NCBI GenBank assembly: GCA_016081115.2
Contig: CM071933.1
Coordinates: 58,914,660 to 58,978,659 of the forward strand
Origin: Rehmannia glutinosa
Taxonomy: Eukaryota > Streptophyta > Magnoliopsida > Lamiales > Orobanchaceae
Direction: 5' to 3'
Length of the DNA stretch: 64,000 nt
This document shows, piece by piece, positions 45,599 through 57,563 of the stretch. Numbering within the stretch: position 1 is the first letter of the stretch; each line of letters begins with the position of its first letter. A program made the position numbers and the translations under genes. Below the pieces are notes generated by a model. The model was not told the DNA's origin. It was given only the letters and a program-made list of their open reading frames with translations, and did not search any database.

Positions 45599-45611
45599 TC
45601 GGGGGAGGAAT
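45599..45611 (+). other. Polypurine tract of the Tat element
   Basis: CGGGGGAGGAAT immediately before the 3' LTR start, the expected primer for plus-strand synthesis. Confidence 0.8.
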
Positions 45612-46338
45612 TGATAAGGGCAAAATACGGTGCAGGCCGACGACGACCAGCATACTACCCGGACCGATCAAGAAGTGCCCATAATATTGGTGGTCATTAA
45701 GCATTAAGTCTTGGGCCGATCTGTGGAGGCTTGCGGTTTGAGATTGATCTAAGGTTTGTCTTGGGCCGATCTTCTGAGCCCATAACTAGGTGGAAGGCTG
45801 ATCATATTGGGCCGACCTGTTAAAGCCCAAGTATGTGGTTGTGGCCGATCTGTTATTGACCCGTTGTAGTCTAACCCGACGCGTCGGAAGAAAAGGTCGG
45901 CTCGAGCCCAAGAGATGGAGGTGCGAGGATGCCTTGGAAATGTAAGGGAGCTTTGCATAGTACAAGGGACCGACGTGTCCTGAAACAGGTCGGAGTTATG
46001 GTCTTACGGCCGTAAAATTAGGGTTTTTATGAGATCCGATCCTAATCTAATGATGACTCTGATACCAAATCGTAACGGAATCCCGGATTTTACGAAAACC
46101 CTAATCCTAGCTAAGGTATAAAAGGCCCAAGCCCAGGTTCATTCTAACCTAATCTCATTTTCTTTTCTTTTGTTACATTGTTTTTTTCTCTCTCAGCCTT
46201 TTTACTTCCTTTTCAAGATCGACTTAAGATCGAAGATGGTACGAGCTCTCCCCCTCCGGCCCCCTTGTGCGAGGTTTTCGCGAAGGATTTGGTCTTGGAA
46301 GGTGATCGGCTAGGAGAGGTCAAATTTGGAAGCAACCA
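45612..46338 (+). repeat. 3' LTR of the Tat element
   Basis: 727 bp, TGATAAGGGCAAAATACGG to GGAAGCAACCA, followed by target duplication ATTTC (46339-46343). Confidence 0.93.
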
Positions 46339-46638
46339 ATTTCCCTTATCTTCTCAACCCCACAACCCATTTAAACCACACACACACCGACACACGCCCC
46401 GCGCCAACTCACAAGAAGACATGATAACAGAAAATCTATATTAGAATAGACATGCTTTTGTGGCTTAAATAGTTCAGTTTCCTAATTTTGACAAACATTA
46501 TAGTACTGAGAACATCTAAATTGACTAAAACTTAATTAGATGCATGATTTCCTCTTTATTTTTTTCATGTCACAAATCCATCACGTTTCATACTTTGAGG
46601 GTGCTCAAATTAGGAAAACAGATTGAATATTCATGAAA

Positions 46639-47031
46639 GGCAAAAACTTGGGTGAGACGGTCTCACGGATTTAGATCCGTGAGACGGAGCCCTTACACAA
46701 AATTTTAAAGGTTTTTTTTTTCCAGATTTTATTTTTCTTAGGGTTTATATTTGTTTTTTAGGGTTTATTTTGTTTCTTGGGTTTATTTTTAATTGATTTG
46801 GATTTTTAGGATTTTTAGTTTTTTTTAGGGTTTATTTTTTATTTTTTGGGTTTATTTTTGTTTTTCGGGTTTATTCTTTATGGTTCATGTTTTTAGGGTT
46901 TATTTTTGTTTCTTCATGGTTCATTATTATTTTTAAATTTATTTTCATGGTTCATGATCTCAAGACGGAGCTCTTAGGAGGTCCGTCTCACGGATTTAGA
47001 TCCATGAGACCGTCTCACAAGAGACTTGCTC
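46639..47031. mobile_element. Mutator-like MITE with telomere-like interior
   Basis: 393 bp, flanked by the perfect 9-bp duplication TTCATGAAA at 46630-46638 and 47032-47040. The inverted ends of about 50 bp share TGAGACGGTCTCA and CCGTGAGACGG. The GTGAGACGGTCTCAYGGATC wording is a terminus I know from many plant genomes. The interior (46735-46920) is an irregular array of TTTAGGGTTTATTTTTG words. No transposase. Confidence 0.9.
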
Positions 47032-47040
47032 TTCATGAAA

Positions 47041-49165
47041 TACAAGGATTATCAAAGTCGTGTTTGGAATTAATCCAGCCCACTTCCAGTTAATTATATT
47101 CCAGCTTCATGTCGCCCCAGAGAGGATAGGGTGTGGGGAAGCACGTGATGAGAGGTGCTTAAAAGAAAGGAAATTCCGTGACATGTACACGTTCCGATCC
47201 AACGTAAACAACACAACTCTCCATGCTTCATCTATTTGTCTAGGTTTTCAATTCACCTATTCTATTCCATTCTTTATAAGATGCATGACTTGTATTCATT
47301 TATATAAATCATTGATGGAGTAAAAAGGACTTTTCATTATTGTCAATTTATTCATTGTTTAATTTCAAAATTTATTATTCAATTACCCATAATTATTCAT
47401 TGTTGATTTAAATTATTGTCAATTGATCTCAAATTATTACTCAAAACCCATGAGTCATACGGTCTCAAGTATAATTAAATAATTTATATCCTCCCATTTT
47501 TAGATACCTGAAACTAATTGCAATTTTACTACTTAAGTTCTTTTACATTAATCCTTATCAAAAAAAAAAAATATTTACATTCGAATTACTCTCATATATA
47601 TCTTATTTTGACTTAAGCATCGGATGACCTTCCATGTGACAACTTAGGACTCTCCTAACCTTATTTGTTTGTGTTGCATGTCAGTTCCCTCCACAAGATT
47701 ACCTTAACTATTGGGATTACCCTAACAATGGAGTATTGGACAATCGAACCAATTACCATTACTGGAGTGATCTACGAATTTCAGTAGTGTTAGTCACGTT
47801 TCAATAATCAGCATTATATATATATATATGTGTGTATATATATATATATATCTTTGAAACACGTGCCCATTTCATAAAACTACGTTCTAATAATCGATAT
47901 CACATATTTATCTTTAAAACATGTGTCATTTATCTAAAAAGTGGACACGTGTACAATTGTGACTTATTTTGTACATATAACATTCCTCAGATGCAATGGA
48001 GTAAGGAATGGAACATGGAAGTGGAACAAGAAATCCCAATCCCCTCCCTCCACCGTAAAATATACATATATGTGCAGGCAGGCTAATGATAGCTGGGCAA
48101 ATACGGAGACTAACTAAGCTTTACCAGATCTGCTGCATAATTACAGTTGTATCCTTCGAAATCAAAAAAATAATAATAATAATAACAATGTATTTATCAA
48201 ATCCATAAAGCATCTTAGTACTTATATTATCTGGAAACAGCACTAATTAATTAACACAGGTGCCGTCGCCTTCACGAACACTTGTCATTATGAATGTATA
48301 TCTAATGTTTGCATCACAATCAGTGAGGCGGGTTGAATTTCGGGAGATCCCAAATTTTTAAGTTTCATGGGATAAGTGAATCCAGGTAATGAGAAACTTC
48401 TATTCTTAAACAGACAATTAAAAAAATGTAGTTGCATGTTTTCTAATATGTGTGCATACATGCATTTAATTACCCCTAGAGCTTTTAATGCCAGCAATTT
48501 AAAATTTCAGAAAGGATTTTCATTGGCATGAACATGGATATCCATGAATTACGCAGCCTATTATATTATGCTATTAAACAACTCTCATAACCACAATGTG
48601 GGCCGATTTTTAGATCACCCATCCAACCAAATATCCCAAGTTCAGAACAGGCAGAAGCCAAAAGATTGTTTATGTGAGTTTTATTGATCTTCATTCCTGT
48701 TAACACCATCCAAAGCAACGCAGTGAATGTCCCTGTACCTCAAACCTGGTTGACCTCATCTTTACTGCCCAAGTAGATTGTAACGAGAATTTCAAATTAT
48801 ATCATTGAGTTTTGGCTACCCTAGTTGCAAAAAATTCAATTATCTTTTAAAATTTCAATAACCCCATTGGTTTTTGTTTCTAATTTACAAACTACACAGA
48901 GGGTTCTCCGATGGCCAATGCTTATGCAAGTGACCCCTGACGATTCATTTAGCTAATATATATGTGTGCGCGCGCGCTCTTTTGCTTTTGCAAACACAAG
49001 TTCACCACTCACCAAACAAAAATAATTAACATAAACTCACATCCAACTGGATTCATCAAACAAATATCTCATGAACATTTCATACAGCTTTAAAGCATTC
49101 CATAGAAAAAAGTGCCCAGATAAACTGGACTCTGTTTAACTCTTCTACTGTGTCCCGTTAATAGT
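47041..49165. other. Intergenic spacer and HUA1 3' flank
   Basis: No ORF of interest. Microsatellites: TA/TG at about 47815-47852, AAT at 48168-48186, and a GTGTGCGCGCGCGC run at 48964-48977 (alternating purine-pyrimidine). On the minus strand an AATAAA lies at 48680-48685, about 480 bp beyond the HUA1 stop codon, and could serve as its polyadenylation signal; this is only a candidate. Confidence 0.45.
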
Positions 49166-52100
49166 TTAAGCATCTCCATTCTCTTTCCCTTCACCAACAG
49201 CAGAAGTTGAGGTCGGCTGCGATGTTGCTATGGCCATCACCTCTCCAGGAGGTGGGTGGTCAAACTTGCACGTTGCTCCATATTTGCACGTTCCAGTCTT
49301 CATATAATACGGGCAGTGTATAGCACCCTGTGAACATGATCACCACAATAATTGTACCAAATCAATAGCCCAATAAAAGAAACAATATATACATATATAT
49401 ATCAAACAAAGTTATGATAAGGAAGAAATAAAAAACTAGCAAATCATGCCTAACAGATAGCGCAGAGTCGAGTCATTGACTTCCACATTCCGTTTTGGGT
49501 TTTTAAGTCTGGCTCCATTTTTAGTATTATTTATTGTCAAAATATGCTCGTACTGCATTTGTCAGTTGTAACAAAAAGCTGTTACATTTCAAGCTACTAG
49601 CAAACTGATCCGATAGAGAATGCCAATCGCCGATCAAAAGTACCAGAAGGTTGTTAAGACTGTATATTACTGGCCTTGTTCATCCAGTCAAGCCAAACGA
49701 GTATGCACAAAGCATCAATAACAAACACCACCACCACCCCTACCACCCCACCTCTTTCCATCCAATGCGAAAAGAGCAATAGTTGAACCATTAAGGATGA
49801 GGTCTCAAGACAAATTTATCAATTCGGCATTGAAGAACTTAAGCTAACATTCCCATTTCCCTTCGATGTCAGCAAATGACCTCACTCAATGAGCCAAATA
49901 ACAAGTAATTTTTAGGGGCCACATATTGAACAAAATTTACTTTTCTACAAAACTGCATCTCTTATCTATAACTTTTACACAAAATTGACGAGAAATGAAC
50001 CAAGCCCTTCAAAAATGATATAATGCACACCCAAAAAGATTGGTAAGTAAGGTATAATCAGATGTTCAAAAATACCTCTCTTCTTGGCAGGCCTGCAAGA
50101 GTTAGCGTCACATTTTGCTGCAGAGATTCTGTGACTGATACTTTGGGTGTTGAACGATCAATAGGATGGTGAAACTTGCAGTTATTCCCAAACTTGCATA
50201 CCCCAGTTTTCATATAATACTTGAACCAAAAATGAAGAAAAATAAAATGAGAGAAGATAGCAAAAAGAGAACAGCAAAGCTTACACAAACACAGAGGACA
50301 AGTCCAAAGCAGTCGACAAGAAGAACAAACTTTATACATGCAGTCATGATAAACGTCTATTACACAGAACGGTTTAAATTCAACATGTGGAACAAGTAGC
50401 AGTGGTGCAAATCACTAAGGTTGCATTTGGAATGAAAGGATTTGAAGTTAAGGATTTCATATCCATAATAACAAATCCATTGAGCTTGTTTGGGTGATCT
50501 CATGATTAAATGGATTTCGAATCCTTAGCTCCTATTTTGAGCTATTTTTTGAGTCATTGTAGTGAATTTCACCATCTTATTGGAGTCATTTGAAATTCTA
50601 TCCACAAATCCTCCCCTCAAATCCAATTCCTTCCATCCAAATGCAACCGGGAAGAAACTGCCTACAGGCTACAGAATAGCTGCAACTTGCAATTGATGAG
50701 TTGTAAACTGTGCTTTAATATAGTCAATATGCCAAAACTTAAATAAAAAACCAAAACACAAACACCAAGGTTCAGCCTAATGAGTAATAAGGATATTATT
50801 GTATTCCTAAAATTTCTCATGTATAACACAGAGTGGAGATAAAGTGATACGCACATCACATTCCAGCTGCCCAGGTCGTTGAGGGTAAATGGTTGAACCC
50901 AACCCAAGCTGCAACCAAAAAATCAAGGAACATCTTTGAGAAAATCAGAATTTCAGAATGAAGCTTCAATTAATCACAAAATTAACTGGAAACCCAGAAC
51001 TAGCACAAGCAACATGAACAGATGTCAAATATGTTTTACGCGATTCTAGGTGCCATAAGCTCATATATATATATATATATATAACAACGAAACCAGCAAA
51101 GAACATGGACAGCTTCAAGTTTACCATAGTCTGAGTCAGCCTTGGATCAAAAGTTGACAGGAGGGACGACGTCGGAGCAACAACACCAACGTTGAAATGT
51201 GACGAGGGAGAGGTTAGCAAAGTTGGGGCAATAGCAGCTGCAGGTGGATTGATCACTACATAAAATTTTACAAGCTTATCAGTAAAAACTGGGTGACCCA
51301 AAAAAAAAGGGCAGAAGGTAAGTCTACCAAAAAAAAAAAGAAAAAAGAAAAAAATGGCATGTCTACCACTTACAATATCTTTCTGGATGATTGTAGCGGC
51401 AAGTGGCCCCATACTTACAGCTGATTAAATGAAATAAAAAAACATATTAGAACGTTCCCATTCCTTGCACGTATATTTAGGATATATATAGAGCTGGAAA
51501 TGATAAAGGAGTTTCAGTAGTTGAAGGACAGAATATCTCACCTGCCAGTTTTCAGATAAAATGGACAATCTTCTTCACCCTGTCAATGGTAGTTAGTAAA
51601 TGATGAGGGAGAGCATGGTAAAAACCAAATATGTGTACCAACAATCAGGCGTAACAATTGACTTGAAACAAAAACAATTAATGAAAGATATCTCTTCATA
51701 ACAATACTCCTACTCTCAAAGTTCCTCCAAAACAAATCATAAAGGCATAATCTACCACCAAGCAACACAAAAGGGTTCATCAGGCTCCAAGCTTTCCAGC
51801 TAGTACAAGCCTTGCGAAGATTGAATTAGAACCACAAACGTCTCCGAATGGCAGTCTTTTAAGGGTCCAATGAAATAGCCTCAGAAAAATCACACAATAG
51901 TAAACCGTTCTTCCCATCAAATTGTCACCCTCAATCCCCGAACCCCAGCAAAATAAAATAAAATAAAAATTGCAACGATATATCATCTTCCATTAAAGCA
52001 AGCAGCCCAGCATGTTTCCCAAAAACAAAGGCAAGAGTTGGAAACAAGAAGCAAAGGTGTCTCCAAAAGGACGTGTTCCGTTTTTTCACTTCCTTCGATT

Positions 52101-55100
52101 TCATTTTGACATTTCGTGCACCTGAAAAGGTGGGAATTTGGAAGGTATACACAATATGATATGAACACAAGGAGGAAATTTGTGTCATACAATAGAGTTA
52201 TGGAAAAGTAAGATCTTAACAGCAGGCTTGTCACTAGACCACATGTCAACAATCCCTACATGAGCCACTTATTAAACACAAGCAATTTGAAAACCACCAT
52301 GTAAAATATTCCCCAGAAATGACTGGCTGGATATTTAATGTAAATTTAAATAAATACATACTGAGACACAAATAGAACCCTGCACAATTCAATTTGCAAT
52401 CATCAAATATAGTATGTCATAATATCTTTAAATAAGCATACTGGTCTGACTGGAAGGCCTTTGGAGTTATGCAGCAATGCTGGGGAAACAGGTGGCTGCG
52501 CTGTCTTTGCATCTCCAAATATTATGTTCTGCACCACAGTGCCGTTTTCTTCTCCAGCTAATATCTGCACACCTTTGGGGTGGTGAAATTTGCATGTTGT
52601 ACCAAATTTACATTTTCCAGTCTTCATGTAGAACTGCTTAAATTACAGCGAGTTATTTACTAATTTTTTAATATAAGAGCAAGCTATGTCCTCAAGAGCA
52701 AAAGTATCTTACAGCACATGGAGGCTCTGATGGCCTCTCAGGTAAGACAGAGACATCACCATCCTCGAGAGAAACCTGAAATTGAAGCGATAGGTTGATA
52801 AGTTTGACAGCATAGAATGTTTCATTAAACAAAATGAGAGATTATACCAAAATTACTTACAGGAGGTGCGATTCTATCTTTAGGGTGGTTGAATTTGCAC
52901 TTAATACCAAACTTGCACCTTTGAGTCTTCAGAAAGTACTGAAACATTTTAATAGAGAAAAAGAAGTTTAAATTCAGACCATCGAAGTGCTATAGTGGAG
53001 CGCACATAATTTAAATCTAGCTTACAGGACAATCAGGCTCGCCTTGTCTCTCAGGAAGGGATTCACTTGGTACAGGGGGAACCTGAATCACAATTAAAAG
53101 ATCATGCAAAATATTTACGAAGACAGAATGGATACCTCTATAATTAAATTAACTGGAGAGAAACAGTTGCATTAATCTTAGCAAAGAAAAATCATATTAA
53201 TATTTGATCAGAGAAAATACAAGCACAAATATTTCCATCAGATAACGATCTTACTAAGCCTATAAATGTGAATCAAATGCCAACTAACCAGAAGACATAC
53301 TACGAAACTTTTAACATGCAACAAATACAAAAAATTTTATTTCATTTATCAGTAGACTGCATATATATCACAGTAATGTGTTCTAGATAGAACCATCAAG
53401 ATTTTAATAATTCCTCATCAAAACTCATCAGCATATAAAGTTACAAAAGCTTCAGAGAGATTTTTTTTTTTTTTTATAAGAAACAAAAGTATTATAGAAA
53501 AATTTCAAAATAGGTTACAAAGGGACCAGAAATCCCAATAAAACTTAAAAACTACAAGACACAACTCCAATCTCTCATTATGTCAGATACATAAAATCCT
53601 TAAACTCTTTCTGATTTGAAATCCACCATGAGGCCCTAAACGTAACCCTATACCACACCTCCTCTAAGATCTAGCTTCAGATAGATTTTAAATTTTATGC
53701 TTTCTGAAAATCGTCAGAAATGTAGGCATCTAATGGGCCCTTCACAACTGATTAATACCTTGTTTCAAAATATACAAGTTCAGCTGTACTGCTATGGCTT
53801 TAAATAACTTCCATACAAATTAACAGCATCCACGCAATACATTCCACAACAACCAATGTTGGATGGCTTTGTGAATAAAACATAAGAGTCTAAGTAAATC
53901 ACCAAACAAACAAATACTTCTGCAAACAACGTAACGATGAGCATGTTTATAGGTTGAAGTTTTCAAAACTTTCTGGTATGTCAGTACACTCACTGTCGGA
54001 ATCCGCACCATATATTCAGCAGTAAAATAGAAAATGAGGTAGTTGATTGATATGCTTTCTCTTGAGAAAATCTATCAACAATACCCCATAGAGTCTCCTT
54101 AATAGTATGCAATATCACTAAACACGTATCAGAAAAAAACAGATTCGCGTACCATGAAGAAAACTTCAATTTTTTAACTGAAGACACACGTTCAAGCACT
54201 TTAAGGAAGGAACAAGTTGGACGTCTTCTAGTCAAGCAATGTAGTCACACATATTACAGCCTAGTGAAGTTAGTGAAAATAAAGGATGGATATAGATGGC
54301 AGCTAAAGTTCCTTATTTGCCATGTGAAGCCATCACCATGAAATAAAATTTGGTTTTGGTTGCCGCATGTAAGAGAATGTACATATGGGATCCACTCATA
54401 TACAAAATACTTCAGAAATATAGCATTACCATAGAACCATAAAGGATATTGTCAAACAATGAAGAAATACAACTAATGTGGTTACTAATATCAGAGAAAA
54501 ACTACTGTAGATACAAAATATGCATAGTTGAAAAAGAATTTGTCAATGTATTATATTACTACCAAGGCCACAAACCAAGTAAAGATTATAATAAACTCAT
54601 GTAAGCTATGAAACAAAAAAACAAAAATGGAGTTAATACACCCCTCAAGATGTTACAAAAAAAAATCTTTCATCACAAAAGAGGAGCAGTCCATATAGTG
54701 ATATAGGTTCCCTTATCTACAAAAGATATATCTGTCTCATGCATCCCAGCATACATTTTTTGTCCAAACTAAGATCTTAGTGACACATTGGTTTATGAAA
54801 TCAAATAACATAAAAGGTAAGACTGGTTAAAGTACACGTCTTATTAGATTACAGTACTATCTGTGAACATATACAGAAAATATATTTGTGTACAGAGCAC
54901 CACATAAAGTGATCACTAGTATAAGACCATAGGACTAAATATTATTGGATGCTTTGATTGCAAATTAAACTAATTATTAATAACCACATAAATTACTAGT
55001 AAATAAGTATGTGGTATAAATACAAAGTACTTTTAGTAACTGAATTAATGGAGTATTAGTAGATAATAAAGTAACCAAAAATATCACCTCTTTCCAATCT

Positions 55101-57018
55101 GGGATCCCCCCTTCTGGAACCCAAATAGGATGGTCAAACTTGCAGCTCTCTCCAAACTTACAGGTTCTTGTTTGCATATAATATGCACAGTCCTTCTCTC
55201 CAGGCCTCTGGGGATAAATGGGCAAATGGCTCGTACTCTCATATCTAGGCGCTTGGATAAAGAGTTTGTTGAATACAAGCTTCAGTTTGCCCAATGTTGT
55301 TATGGGCACCCAAAAGAGTCTGATGATAGAGTGCTAGATAGATAGTAGACACGCATAACAAGAAAATGATCATATACGTTACTATATAAATAGGATATTT
55401 ATTTATGTATAGAAAGAATCAAAATTGTATTGACAGGCAAACTTGTTAAGTTCGGACCTGTGTAAATTAATCAGATAGCATAAGCTTCAAATAGCCAGTT
55501 ATGTATCTTTTGATTTCATATATTTTCAAATTAACCATATATAAGTAATAGACTCCACAAAATCAGTTAATTTCAATAGTGTCACCACACCGCTGATGAT
55601 GATATGTAAACTTCAGTACTTCACACAAGAAAAGGACCTCCTCCCGTGATGCTTAATGCCTCTTAACGCTTTCAATATATAGATTGACGACATGTAAACA
55701 AAAAAATTACATAAGCGATCGCAATATAATATATCTTTAATGCCACTACGAGTTACATCAACCACACCAAACAAAACTAGAGTACGAAAGAGACAAAGAG
55801 CTATAGAAAATGCCATAAATATAATACTTAAGGAGAAAGGTTTCAACTCTTCTCCAAATTATTTCTTTGAATTTAGCATCCACAGAGCTTCAAGCCAGGC
55901 TAGCCTTAAATTAATAAACAAAAATCTCTTAGATGTGGTACCAACTCTTGTTCGCCCTGTCACTATGATACTCAGTTATAAGTAGTTAATGTGCAACCTT
56001 TACATAAATAGCAACGTCATTTATTCGATGGCCTAGTGACTTCAATTACAGTTAAATTATCCCGACACCACAACACTGTAAGAATCACTAAAGATTCCTG
56101 ATTGATTTCACTCGGGCAAACAGGATATTACATTACAATAACGTTTAATTATCTGGCAATTGATGTATTTGACTGATCACAATTATGAGCTATGTAATTC
56201 ATCAGAAAAAACCCTTCTGACATCACATAAAAAGGAAAAAAATCATTACATATACTGATTAATTATATAGTTGTGACAACAACAGTAAACCATAGCAATA
56301 AAAGTTGACAAGTTCACTAGCCACACATCCTGTAAACTTGACTTCCTCACAAGAAGACTCTCCATTCCTCCTTCCAACTTATCAGAAATTCACAAGATTA
56401 AACAAATAATTCAAGGACAGCCACGTTTATACCGCCTGAAGAATATATATACTATGTTTCTTCCTTCACGGCGAGTTCAATAAAATCCTCAAAGGTGAGT
56501 CTATGTGTAATTCACATATAGCACGTGATATTGTCATAAATTGACCAAGAAACCAAATCAACTTGAACTTCACACAACGTACTCATACCAAAAGTCTTTG
56601 CAGAAGACTTATCCAAAAATTATGCCATTGCAACAAATTAAGTATATATACTTAAAAGCAAGATAAGAACTGGTAAAGATTTCTTACATTCAGAGGAAGT
56701 ACGCTTCAATCCGGCGTAAAGATCGGTAACTGTAGAGCTCACATCCACACCAGGGGGCCCATATGAATGCGTGGGAGTGTTAATTGATACGCCAGGAATC
56801 CTAGTAGAGTAGCTGTCGGGGTTGTAAAGCAGTGAAGAGGAGAGGACAGACGAGGACGAGAGTGAGTCGCCGCTCAAGTACCTAGAAGAAGTGCCGAGCA
56901 ACGAAGTGTCGGCAGAGAGGTAGGAATCAGCGCCGGATCGAGAGCTGTAGAGACTGGTGGTGGCGCCGCCGCCTCCGCCGTAAGTGCTGGTGGTGTAGCC
57001 GTAGAGCTGCTTCGCCAT
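49166..57018 (-). CDS. HUA1: CCCH zinc-finger RNA-binding protein HUA1 (ENHANCER OF AG-4 1), twelve exons, two single-base losses
   Basis: Exons (minus strand): 57018-56688, 55333-55088, 53082-53026, 52938-52861, 52775-52713, 52633-52442, 51579-51542, 51420-51374, 51255-51125, 50908-50855, 50219-50076, 49327-49166. All have GT-AG ends. The length is 514 residues if two lost bases in exon 2 are allowed for, close to Arabidopsis HUA1. It has six CX8CX5CX3H fingers: exon 2 (YYMQTRTCKFGESCKFDHP), exons 3-4, 5-6, 6-8, 10-11 and 12 (YYMKTGTCKYGATCKFDHP). Linkers such as PIYPQRPGEKDC, IWVPEGGIPDWKE and LLHNSKGLPVRP match HUA1. In Arabidopsis this nuclear RNA-binding protein acts with HUA2 and HEN4 in AGAMOUS pre-mRNA processing. 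The N-terminus is Gly/Ser/Tyr-rich (MAKQLYGYTTST). As read, exon 2 is frameshifted near residue 130, so the gene is either mis-sequenced or recently damaged. Confidence 0.95.
50419..50648. mobile_element. Short MITE-like element in HUA1 intron 10
   Basis: 230 bp. The left end GGTTGCATTTGGAATGAAAG and the right end on the other strand GGTTGCATTTGGATGGAAGG form an inverted repeat. The interior repeats GGATTTGAA/TTCGAATCC words. Ends and words match the larger element at 23895-24653. No clear target duplication. Confidence 0.65.
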
Positions 57019-57220
57019 CGAAGCCGCACTTTTCACTTGGCGAAAATGAGTGTGAAGCCCTAAACTAACTCTGGCCTTGAAAGACTAATTTAGTACTAAA
57101 ATTTTGTGCCTATCATCAATTCCTTATTCATGACGGTCAACCGTTAATGGGATAGCACCCAATGCCAATGGGAGAAATTTTTCCCTGCCCGTTTTCTCTT
57201 AAGCGGTTGGTCACGTTTAT

Positions 57221-57516
57221 TTTTATTTTTATTTTATTTTTATTTTTATTTTTATTTTTATAATTGTTGTTTCAGGTTTGCGCGCTTACTAGTCCACGTT
57301 TACTGGTCCACGTGATGACAGCCCTGGCCCCTCAAGACTGCCCCGGTTAAATCAAGGGATATGAGCTAGCGGTAGGGACCTAAGGGAGAGGACAACATGA
57401 CAGAACCCCAGAACAGCCCCAATAATATTTCAGCCACATGGGATTCGAACCTGCGTTGCTGGGGAAAGAGCTCTCACGTCACCTTAGGCCTTACCGTTAG
57501 TGTATGTCCTTGGGGG
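57221..57516 (-). mobile_element. SINE (tRNA-derived) upstream of HUA1
   Basis: A T-rich left end with TTTTTA repeats (57221-57265) fits the A-rich tail of a minus-strand insertion. On the minus strand the body carries GGTTCGAATCCC (57440-57451), an RNA polymerase III B box. Imperfect 17-bp flanking repeats, CGGTTGGTCACGTTTAT (57204-57220) and CGGTTAGTCCCGTTTAT (57517-57533), match at 15 of 17 positions, as expected for target-primed insertion. No full tRNA cloverleaf is present. It lies about 200 bp upstream of the HUA1 start codon. Confidence 0.65.
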
Positions 57517-57563
57517 CGGTTAGTCCCGTTTATTGGCCCCACTCTGATCTCAACAAAATTATA

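Larger units (their letters stand above)
28164..46338 (+). mobile_element. Ty3/gypsy LTR retrotransposon, Tat lineage, with a nested copia-type insertion
   Basis: Bounded by LTRs of 728 and 727 bp and the exact 5-bp duplication ATTTC (28159-28163, 46339-46343). Removing the nested element (32018-39860 plus one CAACC copy) leaves about 10.3 kb. Order: primer site, gag, PR, RT, RNase H remnant, a second RNase H, integrase, a tandem-repeat region, an antisense ORF, polypurine tract and 3' LTR. The second RNase H and the antisense ORF between pol and the 3' LTR are hallmarks of the Tat group (Grande/RIRE2/Retand-type elements). All coding parts are broken. Confidence 0.92.

Noticed and set aside
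48964..48977. CpG-rich GCGCGC run as a promoter island
   Set aside because: Only a short alternating dinucleotide run at the end of a GT microsatellite, with no gene start nearby.
57430..57470. tRNA gene suggested by GGTTCGAATCCC
   Set aside because: Only the T-arm/B-box region fits; no acceptor, D or anticodon arm could be folded, so a SINE explains it better.
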